Below are positions 52,045 to 61,500 of a stretch of DNA of 64,000 bases, in pieces (the first letter of the stretch is position 1; each line of letters begins with the position of its first letter). A program made the translations under genes and the position numbers. Origin of the DNA: Modicisalibacter radicis (lineage in GTDB: Bacteria; Pseudomonadota; Gammaproteobacteria; Pseudomonadales; Halomonadaceae); NCBI RefSeq assembly GCF_900961225.1, contig NZ_CAAHFN010000050.1, positions 1-64,000 on the forward strand. Direction: 5' to 3'. A model generated the notes under the pieces. It saw only the letters and a list, made by a program, of their open reading frames with translations, was not told where the DNA came from and ran no database searches.

Positions 52045-53031
52045 TCAAGCGAAATTGTCCCCTCGACGGGTCGCCTCATCGAGGCGAATGATGGTATGTG
52101 CGTTGGTGACGCTGGTGGCGAGGGTATCGATCACTCCGGTGCGCAGGGCGCCGAGGATACCCACTGCCTTGGTATTCTCGCTGGCGATGGCGATGACATC
52201 GGGAATCCGGATCAGATCCTGAATATTGAGACCGATCACCCGGCCCTGCATTGGAGTGGCCGAGGGGCAACCATGAATGTCGATAAAGTCGTAGCCCATC
52301 ATATCGCCTACCGTTCCGGAGAGCCGTGCCTCGGCGATCTCCTGGGCCGTGAACCACCCCATACGCACCATGTTGCTATTTTCACTCACATCCCCCACAC
52401 CGATCAGGGCGATATCCGCTCGACGCGCTCGGTCCAGCGTCTGGCGCACGGTAGGATTGTCATAGAGGGCGTCGCGCAGTTCGCTGTTCTGCACCAGCGC
52501 AGGCGCGTAGAGGGTTTCACTCTCACCGCCGAACTTGCTTGCCATGCGGCGGCAGATATGGTCCGGGTTCATGTATTCGCCAGCCCGAAGCGAGCCACCA
52601 ATGGCACAGACAAAGGACACACTCAAGGATTCGGCGCCGAAGACGTTGTCGGCAACCGCCCCGACGTTACGTCCCATGCCTACGGCGACAATCTGGCCAT
52701 CGGCCAGGCTCCGGGAAAGATGATCCGCCACCAGACTGGCCACCGCTGAGCGTTGCACGTCCAGATCGGCATTATCCAGAGCGATCAGCGCCCGCTTGAG
52801 TCCAAAGCGACGCTTGAGCTCCTGTTCGATCTCGGCACTGACTGCCGGGTGCTGGCGCACCCTGACATCCACGATGCCCTCCGCCTGAGCCCGCTTGAGC
52901 AAACGTCCGACCCGGACCCGGGACAGCCCCAGCCGATTGGCGATAACTTCCTGAGTCTCGCCTTCCACATAGTAGAGAGTGGCAATCTCTGTCATCAAAT
53001 CGATATCAGCGGAATCCTGACGCTCATTCAT
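52045..53031 (-). CDS. SorC/DeoR-family sugar-binding transcriptional regulator
   Basis: This 328-residue protein has an N-terminal HTH (ATLYYVEGETQEVIANRLGLSRVRVGRLLKRAQAEGIVDVRV) and a C-terminal SorC effector domain of the NagB-like phosphosugar fold (IVAVGMGRNVGAVADNV, DIALIGVGDVSENSNM, GDMMGYDFID). Such regulators respond to sugar or polyol phosphates and usually neighbour the catabolic operon they control; none is here, so the target operon is elsewhere or lost. It is convergent with ribH. Base use is less GC-biased than neighbours. A decayed transketolase piece lies just upstream. Confidence 0.85.
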   Translation of the reverse strand: MNERQDSADIDLMTEIATLYYVEGETQEVIANRLGLSRVRVGRLLKRAQAEGIVDVRVRQHPAVSAEIEQELKRRFGLKRALIALDNADLDVQRSAVASLVADHLSRSLADGQIVAVGMGRNVGAVADNVFGAESLSVSFVCAIGGSLRAGEYMNPDHICRRMASKFGGESETLYAPALVQNSELRDALYDNPTVRQTLDRARRADIALIGVGDVSENSNMVRMGWFTAQEIAEARLSGTVGDMMGYDFIDIHGCPSATPMQGRVIGLNIQDLIRIPDVIAIASENTKAVGILGALRTGVIDTLATSVTNAHTIIRLDEATRRGDNFA

Positions 53032-53175
53032 CCTGTTCTTCCCGGTGCTCTGCGTGACGGGCACTAGCATATCCTATAAAGCGAGGCTCCCAAACGAGCG
53101 AGAACCCGATCCAAGCCCCTCTGTGGCACCGCGTGACGCCCGAGACACCACCTGCACCGCAGCCGACTTGGCGAG

Positions 53176-53235
53176 CCGCAGAGCCGTCGCGACACGGTGC
53201 TGCCGGCAGCCATTCGCACGCGGGTGGCGAGCGGG
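53176..53235 (+). pseudogene. decayed transketolase gene fragment
   Basis: These 60 bases match tkt positions 50748-50807 at about 51 of 60 bases by eye. Translated in the same frame they read PQSRRDTVLPAAIRTRVASG against [20 protein letters not shown] in the intact enzyme. Similarity stops on both sides. The fragment lies between the sorC start and the siaD stop, which it directly abuts. It is the remnant of a second transketolase copy or of a recombination event; the remaining 53032-53175 shows no gene. Confidence 0.65.
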
Positions 53236-54024
53236 CTAGACCGGGACCCGATAACAGTCGCGGCCGTCACGCTTGGCCTGAAACAGGGCGAGATCGGCAC
53301 GGTTGACCGTGTTCTGATAGCTCTCGTCGAGGCGATATTCGGCGATGCCGGCACTCACGGTCAGCGCAAGCGCCTCTTCGCCGGCCGTGAAGCGAGGTTC
53401 GCGTATCCGTGCGAGCAGTCGGTCGACGAGCTGTCGCGCCTGCGCCAGCGAACAGTCATGCAACAGCAGCAGAAACTCCTCGCCGCCCCAGCGACCGCAC
53501 AGATCCCGCGTGCGTAGCGCCTGGCGCATGATCGCCGCCAGCTCGATGAGAATCCTATCGCCGGTCTCGTGACCGTACTTGTCGTTGATACTCTTGAAAT
53601 GGTCGACATCGACCATCACCACGCTGAACGTGGCAGCGTCGTGGTGGGCGCGACAGGCGGCCTGCTTGAGATACTCGGCGATCTTCCGCCGGTTGGCCAG
53701 GCCGGTCAGCGGGTCGAGCGTCGAGGCCGCGTGCAGCTCGCGGTTGCTCTCGCGCATCAGCTCCTGGTAATGGTCCGAAATACGCGACAATTTTCGCTCC
53801 CGGCGTAACTGACGCTCGTATTGCTGCTGGACCTCGCGCATCTCGTCGCGGGTGAACTGCTGATAACCGTCGGCGATCGACAGCAGACGCTCCAGGCGCT
53901 TTCGCTGCCCGCAGTGACTGCGATACAGCTGCTCCAGCGCCGGATAGAGCGGATGCTCGCGATAAGCGTCCGCCTCGAGCAGCGACTCGATATAGGCGTA
54001 CAGCGAAGCGTCGTCGGCGCTCAC
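53236..54024 (-). CDS. siaD: diguanylate cyclase SiaD (GGDEF)
   Basis: This 262-residue protein has an N-terminal helical/coiled-coil region (residues about 1-95) and a GGDEF domain with active-site GGEEF and an intact inhibitory I-site (RTRD five residues before it). It should synthesise c-di-GMP and be product-inhibited. Length and gene order match SiaD of the SiaABCD module, where SiaC activates it. The start is GTG at 54024 overlapping the siaC stop (GTGA); the frame further upstream lies within siaC. Confidence 0.88.
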   Translation of the reverse strand: MSADDASLYAYIESLLEADAYREHPLYPALEQLYRSHCGQRKRLERLLSIADGYQQFTRDEMREVQQQYERQLRRERKLSRISDHYQELMRESNRELHAASTLDPLTGLANRRKIAEYLKQAACRAHHDAATFSVVMVDVDHFKSINDKYGHETGDRILIELAAIMRQALRTRDLCGRWGGEEFLLLLHDCSLAQARQLVDRLLARIREPRFTAGEEALALTVSAGIAEYRLDESYQNTVNRADLALFQAKRDGRDCYRVPV

Positions 54025-54410
54025 GCACCAACCTCGGTCGGTGCGATGAGAAAGGCAAAGGTGCAATCCTCGCGAAACTCTTCGGCGAGTTCGGCGATAC
54101 GTTCGTTGCGCGGGTCGTAACGCCAGTCCACGGCGACGTCGCGTCCCGCCAGATGCGCCTCCTCGAGCAGGTCGAAGATGTCCATCATCGCCTTGACCGA
54201 ACTGGTGTTGAGATAGACCAGGGCCAGCTCGAGCCGCAGGGGCGCCGAGCCCTGCTCGAGAAAGGCCTGCACCCAGCCGATGATCTGGCCGAAGAGTTCG
54301 TAGGAGTTTTCCGGATAGGAATCGCCCTGCATGGTCAGCCGTCCCGCCGCCCAGTCGCTCTGGACGGCGGGGGTGGACTGGGTACCGGCAATTTTCAGAT
54401 CACTGTGCAT
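54021..54410 (-). CDS. siaC: SiaC-family phospho-switch protein (DUF1987)
   Basis: This 129-residue protein has the SiaC/DUF1987 pattern: SYPENSYELFGQIIGWVQAFL and the phosphorylation segment VYLNTSSVKAMMDIFDLLE, with Thr69/Ser70/Ser71 around the site known as Thr68 in Pseudomonas. When unphosphorylated the family member binds and activates the cyclase SiaD; SiaB phosphorylates and SiaA dephosphorylates it. It lies between siaB (9-bp gap) and siaD (overlap), as in the known operon. Confidence 0.88.
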   Translation of the reverse strand: MHSDLKIAGTQSTPAVQSDWAAGRLTMQGDSYPENSYELFGQIIGWVQAFLEQGSAPLRLELALVYLNTSSVKAMMDIFDLLEEAHLAGRDVAVDWRYDPRNERIAELAEEFREDCTFAFLIAPTEVGA

Positions 54411-54419
54411 GGGGCTATC

Positions 54420-54953
54420 TCATACTGTCGCTGTCAGGCTGAAGAAACCCCGGCCATCGGGCAGGCGCTCCAGCGAGGTTTGAAGTGGTCGACTGGACTT
54501 GCGGGCCATGTCGAGAATACCCAGACCGGCACCGCTGCTCGCCTCGGCATCGCGAGGCTGACGCAGTTGCTGCTTGTAGGCGCGCTTGAGCTCGGCCTTG
54601 TCGAGCCCCGCCAACGCCTCGATGCTCTCGACCAGGTGCCGGCCGTCGGCCCACTCGACGAGATTGCCCGCCGAGATCAGGTAGCGCTCGTCCGCGTCCC
54701 GGGCGACGGCGATGGTCGCGGTAGCCTGGGTTTCGTCATAGCCCTGCTGGCCAGCATAGTGACGTATGTTCTGGGTCATTTCGATGTAGATGGCAAACAC
54801 ATCCATCGCCGCCGAGGGGGCGGTTTCCTGGTTGGCCATGTAGTTCCGCAGGGCGTTGCCGATCTCCTCGATGAGGCTGCGCGAGATCGGACCGTTGAAG
54901 CACAGCATGATGCGCTGCTGAAGATAGCTATCGCGCATGGCGAGCAGATTCAT
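54420..54953 (-). CDS. siaB: SiaB-family protein kinase (DUF6272)
   Basis: This 177-residue protein has a GHKL-like single-domain fold (EMTQNIRHYAGQQG resembles the N box, GAGLGILDMARKS the G box). In the known system SiaB is the kinase for SiaC. The ATG at 54953 has GAGGAC upstream; a 16-residue longer frame overlaps siaA and is not needed. It follows siaA by 10 bp. Confidence 0.85.
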   Translation of the reverse strand: MNLLAMRDSYLQQRIMLCFNGPISRSLIEEIGNALRNYMANQETAPSAAMDVFAIYIEMTQNIRHYAGQQGYDETQATATIAVARDADERYLISAGNLVEWADGRHLVESIEALAGLDKAELKRAYKQQLRQPRDAEASSGAGLGILDMARKSSRPLQTSLERLPDGRGFFSLTATV

Positions 54954-54963
54954 GGCGTCGTCC

Positions 54964-57018
54964 TCATGAGGAGTCGTCGGAGCGAGAAGGGACAAAAGCA
55001 TCGCGTCGCGTGTCGGCCGAGGGCCGATAGCGGAAGCTCAGCACGGTGATGTCGTCACGCTGGGGAAGCTCGCCGCGATAGCTTTCCAGCTCGGTCTCGA
55101 AGGCGGCGATCTGCGCCTCGAGCGGTCGACCGGCCTGGCTCATCAACATCGACTCGAAGCGCGAATTGCCGAAACCGAAGCCGTGCTCGCCGCCGGCCTG
55201 ATCGAGGAAACCATCGCTGCACAGGGTATAGGTCCAGCCGGCGCGCAGCGGCTGACGCGTGCTGGTGTAGACCATGCGCCGCTTCTGGGCCAGGGCCCGC
55301 TTGCCGCCACGCTGGACCTCGAGCTGCTCGCCATCGGTGGCGTAGAGGCCGATCTTGGCCCCGGCGAAGGTCAGGGTGCGGGTCGCGGCATCGACCCAGA
55401 CCAGGCCGACATCCATGTTGGTCGCGATGGAACCCGGCAGGCGCTCCTGGTTGAACAGCTCCCGGGCCTGGCGATCGGTGGCGTTGAGAATGCCCGCAGG
55501 GTCGTCCTCGCCGATCTCCAGAATGGCATGATCGATGATCGCGCGGGCAAGCATGGTCATCAGCGCGCCCGGCACGCCATGCCCGGCACAATCGACGACG
55601 CCCAGCAGACACCCGTGTTCGTACTCGCGGAACAGGTAGAAGTCGCCGCCGACATGGTCGCGGGGACGCCAGAGCACCGCGTACTGATGCTCTAGTGCCG
55701 TGCCGAGCTGCGGGCTGGGCAGGATAGCCCGCTGGATGATGCCGGCATACTCCAGCGAGTCTTCGATCTGACGCCGGGCCCTCACCATGTCCCGGTTGGC
55801 ACTTTCGAGTGCGGCGGTGCGCTCGCGCACCCGGGCTTCCAGCTCGCGGGTATGCCGTTCGACTTGCTGCGCCATGCGCGCAAAGGCGCGGGACAGTTCG
55901 CCGATCTCGTCGTTGCGGCGTACCGGCAACTGCGACACGTAGTCACCATCGGCGATCGCCGATGCCGACTGCTGAAGGCGGCGTAGCGGCAGGATGATCA
56001 GCCGTTCGGTCGCGTAGGAAAACGCCAGCAACAGGACCGTCAGGAGCGTGACGAGCCCTCCCACCAGCGGCCATAACCAACCGGGATCGAGCAGTCGGGC
56101 AGCCTGCACGTCCAGCGCCGTGATCATCACCCAGTCCAGCTCGGGAAGGTAGCCCACCGAAAGCAGGCGCTGCTTGCCGTCGAGCGTCGCCGACAGCGTG
56201 TGGACCTCGCCGGGATGTTGCACGGCGAAGCCGATCGCCTTCATCACGGCGGTGCGCTGCCCGGGGGCGTCGATCAGGTCCTGGATGCGTTGGCCGTGGC
56301 CGACCTGGCCAGCCTCGGCGCCCGAGCTGTAGGCGATACGACCGGCATCCGGATGCGCCTGGAAGGCGCCGTTTCGGTCGACGATCATGGGGGTCATGCC
56401 GTTGGCCCCGTCGCGAATGAAGTCGTCCAGAAAGTCGCTCAGGTCGAGGCCGCTGCCGGCGATGCCCAGCGGCGACCGGGCGTCGCGCACCACGACATTG
56501 AACCAGACCTTGGTCACGCCGAGCTTGCTGTCGATATTGACGTTGATATTGTCGGTGACGCCACTGCTCAGGGTATTGAAGTACCAGGCATCCTCGGCGT
56601 CGCCGCCAGCGATGCGATAGCGGGGCGTGCGCGCCTTGGCGCTGCCGTCGGTGTTGAAGTAGTAGTCCCCGCTGGCATCGACGACGATGAAGAAGGTGTG
56701 GTCGGCGAAGCTCTGGCGGAAGCCTTCCGCTTCCCGAAAGAAGCGGCGCCGCTTGTCCGGATCGGTTTCGTCGGCCAGCCAGTCACGGGTGGTCAGCGCG
56801 TTGCCGAAACGCTGCGCCAGCGCGAGCTCCCGCGACACCGGCGCCAGGATTCGCTGCATGTGCAGCAGCGTGTAGCTCTCTGCATAGCCGGTGGCGAAAT
56901 GGCGGCGGATATCGTCGATTGCCTGCCAGCCGATGACGAGGGCGGACAGCAACGAGAGTAGGCAGGCAAGCAGCAGGGTCAGTGTCGACCTGCCACGTAG
57001 CCCCCAGCGAAATGTCAT
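54964..57018 (-). CDS. siaA: membrane PP2C/SpoIIE-type phosphatase SiaA
   Basis: This 684-residue protein has TM1 (about 10-30), a periplasmic dCache sensor domain (about 35-290), TM2 (about 305-328), a HAMP domain (about 330-385), a coiled coil and a SpoIIE-type PP2C phosphatase domain (about 430-670) with metal-binding Asp residues in GGDFYLFREYEHG, LGVVDCAGHGVPGALMTMLA and LCSDGFLDQ. It is the receptor phosphatase of SiaABCD: a periplasmic signal leads to SiaC dephosphorylation and c-di-GMP synthesis. The ribosome-binding site is weak (GGGAACG). Confidence 0.9.
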   Translation of the reverse strand: MTFRWGLRGRSTLTLLLACLLSLLSALVIGWQAIDDIRRHFATGYAESYTLLHMQRILAPVSRELALAQRFGNALTTRDWLADETDPDKRRRFFREAEGFRQSFADHTFFIVVDASGDYYFNTDGSAKARTPRYRIAGGDAEDAWYFNTLSSGVTDNINVNIDSKLGVTKVWFNVVVRDARSPLGIAGSGLDLSDFLDDFIRDGANGMTPMIVDRNGAFQAHPDAGRIAYSSGAEAGQVGHGQRIQDLIDAPGQRTAVMKAIGFAVQHPGEVHTLSATLDGKQRLLSVGYLPELDWVMITALDVQAARLLDPGWLWPLVGGLVTLLTVLLLAFSYATERLIILPLRRLQQSASAIADGDYVSQLPVRRNDEIGELSRAFARMAQQVERHTRELEARVRERTAALESANRDMVRARRQIEDSLEYAGIIQRAILPSPQLGTALEHQYAVLWRPRDHVGGDFYLFREYEHGCLLGVVDCAGHGVPGALMTMLARAIIDHAILEIGEDDPAGILNATDRQARELFNQERLPGSIATNMDVGLVWVDAATRTLTFAGAKIGLYATDGEQLEVQRGGKRALAQKRRMVYTSTRQPLRAGWTYTLCSDGFLDQAGGEHGFGFGNSRFESMLMSQAGRPLEAQIAAFETELESYRGELPQRDDITVLSFRYRPSADTRRDAFVPSRSDDSS

Positions 57019-57199
57019 CGAAAACGTTCCCGAATGCGCGGCGTTATAGGTCTAGTCGGAATACCGCAAATAGCTAACATGCCACAAACCGGCATCGAGA
57101 ACGAGTTTTCTCATGCCCTGTCGTTGGGCGCGGCCATACCGGCAGACGATGGCTGCGCCAACGCCATGACGGATCGCTCGGCCGGCATGGCACCCACCA

Positions 57200-57225
57200 A
57201 AAAGCACGACCGGGGCCGTGCTTTT
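57200..57225 (-). terminator. intrinsic terminator of the nrdHIEF operon
   Basis: AAAAGCACG (57200-57208) pairs with CGTGCTTTT (57217-57225). On the minus strand the stem is followed by a T run (TTTTTGG). It lies about 30 bp after the nrdF stop. The 57019-57199 stretch between it and siaA shows no gene; it must hold the siaA promoter. Confidence 0.82.
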
Positions 57226-57254
57226 GCGGTTCCAGAACCAACCTGCGCGAGGCG

Positions 57255-58337
<1,083 letters not shown>

Positions 58338-60515
58338 CTAGAGCGTGCAGGACACGCAGCCCTCGACCTCCGTGCCTTCCAGCGCCGACTGGCGCAGGCG
58401 CACGTAGTAGATCGTCTTGATGCCCTTGCGCCAGGCGTAGATCTGCGCCCGGTTGATGTCGCGGGTGGTCGCCGTGTCGTGGAAATACAGCGTCAGCGAC
58501 AGGCCCTGGTCGACGTGGCGGGTGGCCTCGGCGTAGGTGTCGATGATCGCCTCGGGGCCGATCTCGTAGGCGTCGCGATAGTATTCCTGATTGGCGTCGT
58601 TGAGGAACGGCGCCGGGTAGTAGACACGCCCCAGCTTGCCCTCCTTGCGGATCTCGACCTTGGACACCACCGGGTGGATGCTCGAGGTCGAGTTGTTGAT
58701 GTACGAGATCGAGCCGGTCGGTGGAATCGCCTGCAGGTTGCGGTTGAAAAGTCCGTGTTCCATCACCGATTCCTTGAGCGCGCGCCAGTCGGCCTGGGTC
58801 GGGATCTCGATGCCGCTCTTCTCGAACAAGCCGCGCACTTTCGCGGTCCTGGGCGCCCACGCCTGTTCGGTGTACTTGTCGAAATAAGCCCCGCTGGCGT
58901 ACTGCGACTCCTCGAAACCGGCGAAGGCGGTGCCGCGCTCGATGGCCAGGCGGTTCGAGGCACGCAGCGCGTGGAAAGTCACCGTGTAGAAATACAGGTT
59001 GGTGAAATCCAGGCCCTCTTCGCTGCCGTAGTGGATATGTTCGCGGGCCAGGTAGCCATGCAGGTTCATCTGGCCCAGGCCGATGGCGTGGGAGCGCTTG
59101 TTGGCCTCGGCGATCGACGGCACCGAGCGGATGTCGCTCATCTCGGAAACCGCGGTCAGCCCGCGGATCGCGGTCTCGATGCTGGCGGCGAAGTCCGGCG
59201 AATCCATCACCTTGGCGATGTTCAGCGACCCCAGGTTGCAGGAGATGTCCTCGCCGATGCGCCGATAGCCCAGATCGTCGTCGTACTCGGTCGGCGAATT
59301 GACCTGCAGGATCTCCGAGCACAGGTTGCTCATGTTGATGCGCCCGGCCACCGGGTTGGCGCGGTTCGCGGTGTCCTCGAACAGGAGATACGGGTAGCCG
59401 GACTCGAACTGCAGCTCGGCGATCGCCTGGAACAGCTCGCGGGCGTTGATCTTGGTCTTGCGGATACGCCCGTCGTCGACCATCTCCTGGTATTTCTCGG
59501 TAACGCTGATGTCGCCGAACGGCACGCCGTAGATGCGCTCGACATCATAGGGCGAGAACAGGTACATCGCTTCGTTGCGCTTGGCCAGTTCGAAGGTAAT
59601 GTCGGGGATCACCACGCCCAGCGAGAGCGTCTTGATGCGGATCTTCTCGTCGGCGTTCTCGCGCTTGGTGTCGAGAAAACGCAGGATGTCCGGGTGGTGG
59701 GCGTTGAGATACACCGCGCCGGCGCCCTGCCGCGCGCCCAGCTGGTTGGCGTAGGAGAACGCGTCCTCGAGCATCTTCATGATAGGGATGATGCCCGACG
59801 ACTGGTTCTCGATGCGCTTGATCGGCGCCCCGGCCTCGCGAATGTTGCTCAGCAGGAAGGCCACCCCGCCACCGCGCTTGGAGAGCTGCAGCGCCGAATT
59901 GATGGAGCGCCCGATGGACTCCATGTTGTCCTCGATGCGCAGCAGGAAGCACGACACCAGCTCGCCGCGCTGCTGCTTGCCGCAATTGAGAAACGTCGGC
60001 GTGGCCGGCTGGAAACGCCCATGCAGGATCTCGTCGACGAGCTGGCGGGCAAGCGCCTCGTCGCCGCGCGCCAGGTTCAGCGCGACCATGCACACACGAT
60101 CCTCGAAGCGTTCCAGGTAGCGCTTGCCGTCGAAGGTCTTGAGCGTATAGCTGGTGTAGTACTTGAAGGCGCCGAGAAAGCTCTGGAAGCGGAACTTGAC
60201 CGCGTAGGCCTGATCGAACAGCGCGCTGACGAAGGCGAAATCGTACTGTTCGAGCACCGCACGTTCGTAGTAGCCCTCCTCGACCAGGTAATCGAGCTTT
60301 TCCTCGAGGGTGTGGAAGAACACGGTGTTCTGATTGACGTGCTGCAGGAAGTATTGACGCGCGGCCTCGCGATCCTTGTCGAGCTGCAGATGGCCTTCGG
60401 CGTCATACAGGTTGAGCATGGCATTGAGCGCATGGTAATCCAGCGACTGCCTGGGCCGGGCCGCCTCGCCCGACACGCCGGGTTCATGGGTCTGCATCGT
60501 CGTTTCATCCAACAT
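58338..60515 (-). CDS. nrdE: ribonucleotide reductase class Ib alpha subunit NrdE
   Basis: This 725-residue catalytic subunit reduces ribonucleoside diphosphates. The active-site cysteines are visible (GELVSCFLL, the thiyl-radical Cys in MSNLCSEI, partner Cys in [10 protein letters not shown]), as are the radical-transfer Tyr pair (IKTIYYVRL) and the C-terminal redox pair CVSC that NrdH reduces. It lacks the long N-terminal ATP-cone of class Ia, as expected. The start ATG 60515 overlaps the nrdI end by 11 bp. Confidence 0.96.
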   Translation of the reverse strand: MLDETTMQTHEPGVSGEAARPRQSLDYHALNAMLNLYDAEGHLQLDKDREAARQYFLQHVNQNTVFFHTLEEKLDYLVEEGYYERAVLEQYDFAFVSALFDQAYAVKFRFQSFLGAFKYYTSYTLKTFDGKRYLERFEDRVCMVALNLARGDEALARQLVDEILHGRFQPATPTFLNCGKQQRGELVSCFLLRIEDNMESIGRSINSALQLSKRGGGVAFLLSNIREAGAPIKRIENQSSGIIPIMKMLEDAFSYANQLGARQGAGAVYLNAHHPDILRFLDTKRENADEKIRIKTLSLGVVIPDITFELAKRNEAMYLFSPYDVERIYGVPFGDISVTEKYQEMVDDGRIRKTKINARELFQAIAELQFESGYPYLLFEDTANRANPVAGRINMSNLCSEILQVNSPTEYDDDLGYRRIGEDISCNLGSLNIAKVMDSPDFAASIETAIRGLTAVSEMSDIRSVPSIAEANKRSHAIGLGQMNLHGYLAREHIHYGSEEGLDFTNLYFYTVTFHALRASNRLAIERGTAFAGFEESQYASGAYFDKYTEQAWAPRTAKVRGLFEKSGIEIPTQADWRALKESVMEHGLFNRNLQAIPPTGSISYINNSTSSIHPVVSKVEIRKEGKLGRVYYPAPFLNDANQEYYRDAYEIGPEAIIDTYAEATRHVDQGLSLTLYFHDTATTRDINRAQIYAWRKGIKTIYYVRLRQSALEGTEVEGCVSCTL

Positions 60516-60921
60516 GAGATAGCTCGGTTTGCAAAAGGGGCGCCAGACGCTGACGGACTGCGGCGACATCCTCGGGCGTGCCCGTCAGTTCGAAGCGGTA
60601 GAGCATCGGTACCTGGCATTTATGGGCAACGACACGCCCGGCGAGGCCATAGGCGGCGCCGAAGTTGGTGTTGCCACCCGCGATCACGCCACGGATCAGC
60701 GCGCGGTTGTGCTCATCGTTGAGAAAGCGGATCACCGGGCCCGGAACCGCCGTGCGCGGATCGCCATCGCCGTAGGTCGGCACGACGAGCACATAGGGCT
60801 GGTCGACCCGCAATGCCCCCTCGTCGCGGTTCAGCGGGATGCGCGCGGCGGGAATCCCCAGTTTTTCCACGAAGCGCCGGGTGTTGCCCGACTTGGTCGA
60901 GAAATAGACCAGTTCGCTCAC
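60505..60921 (-). CDS. nrdI: NrdI flavodoxin-like protein
   Basis: This 138-residue flavoprotein supplies oxidant for assembling the Mn2-tyrosyl radical in NrdF. It has the FMN phosphate loop [11 protein letters not shown] and the VPTYGDGDP and [11 protein letters not shown] loops of NrdI. I set the start at GTG 60921, which has GGGAGAG at good spacing and gives the usual family length, rather than a TTG 33 bp upstream. Confidence 0.93.
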   Translation of the reverse strand: MSELVYFSTKSGNTRRFVEKLGIPAARIPLNRDEGALRVDQPYVLVVPTYGDGDPRTAVPGPVIRFLNDEHNRALIRGVIAGGNTNFGAAYGLAGRVVAHKCQVPMLYRFELTGTPEDVAAVRQRLAPLLQTELSHVG

Positions 60922-60968
60922 GTCGCTCTCCCGTTGCGTCCAGTTGGCGATCAAAGGCTTGCCGCGGC

Positions 60969-61190
60969 TTACGCCAGGCTGCGGATCTTCTCGGGACGAA
61001 ACCCCGACCAGTGCTCACCCGCGGCGACCACCACCGGCAGCTGGCGATAGCCCAGCGACTCCACGGTCTCGATGGCCTCATGGTCCTGAGTCAGGTCGAC
61101 GACGGTATAATCGAGCCCCTGCTTGTCGAGCGCCCGGTAGGTCGCGTGGCACTGCATGCAATCCGGCTTGCTGTAAATCTTGATACTCAT
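60969..61190 (-). CDS. nrdH: NrdH glutaredoxin-like thioredoxin
   Basis: This 73-residue redoxin has the active site CMQC (residues 11-14) and the family features LPVVV (cis-Pro) and WSGFRPEKI. It is the electron donor of class Ib RNR, accepting electrons from thioredoxin reductase. It is the first gene of nrdHIEF, with NrdR-box-like sites about 95-140 bp upstream. Confidence 0.95.
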   Translation of the reverse strand: MSIKIYSKPDCMQCHATYRALDKQGLDYTVVDLTQDHEAIETVESLGYRQLPVVVAAGEHWSGFRPEKIRSLA

Positions 61191-61282
61191 GACAATGATT
61201 CCGTTTTGGTTTAAGGCGGCGAGTCATCGACGCGTCGATGACTCAATCCTACCGATTGACCGGGCGAACGGCCAATGCATTT

Positions 61283-61329
61283 TATCTATATATGGTAGGT
61301 TTTGCCGACCCACGTCAAACATATTGTAG
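61283..61329 (-). promoter_or_regulatory. tandem NrdR-box-like sites upstream of nrdHIEF
   Basis: Read on the minus strand, CTACCATATATAGATA (61283-61298) and CTACAATATGTTTGAC (61314-61329) resemble the ACACwATATATwGTGT NrdR box. Individual matches are partial (about 10 and 9 of 16), but the centres are 31 bp apart, the spacing typical of paired NrdR boxes. They lie in the only A/T-rich part of the 310-bp nrdH-ubi gap. The rest of that gap shows nothing else. Confidence 0.65.
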
Positions 61330-61500
61330 TAAACGGCGAGATCGCCGGATGTCGGCATGGCCCGCCAGCGGCGCCCGCAGGGGCGCCTCCGGGGCCGTCA
61401 TCACGGCTGACTTGCGTGTCGCCGGACTCGCGAAAGCGGAGATAAAGGCCGGCAAACGAGAGCCGGGCGAGCCGTCGGGGGGCGTTCGTGTCGTGTCTTC

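Noticed and set aside
50748-53235. Integrative element flanked by tkt direct repeats
   Set aside because: The two tkt copies are only about 85% identical and no integrase, transposase or att-like identity exists between them; a remnant of past recombination is the safer call.
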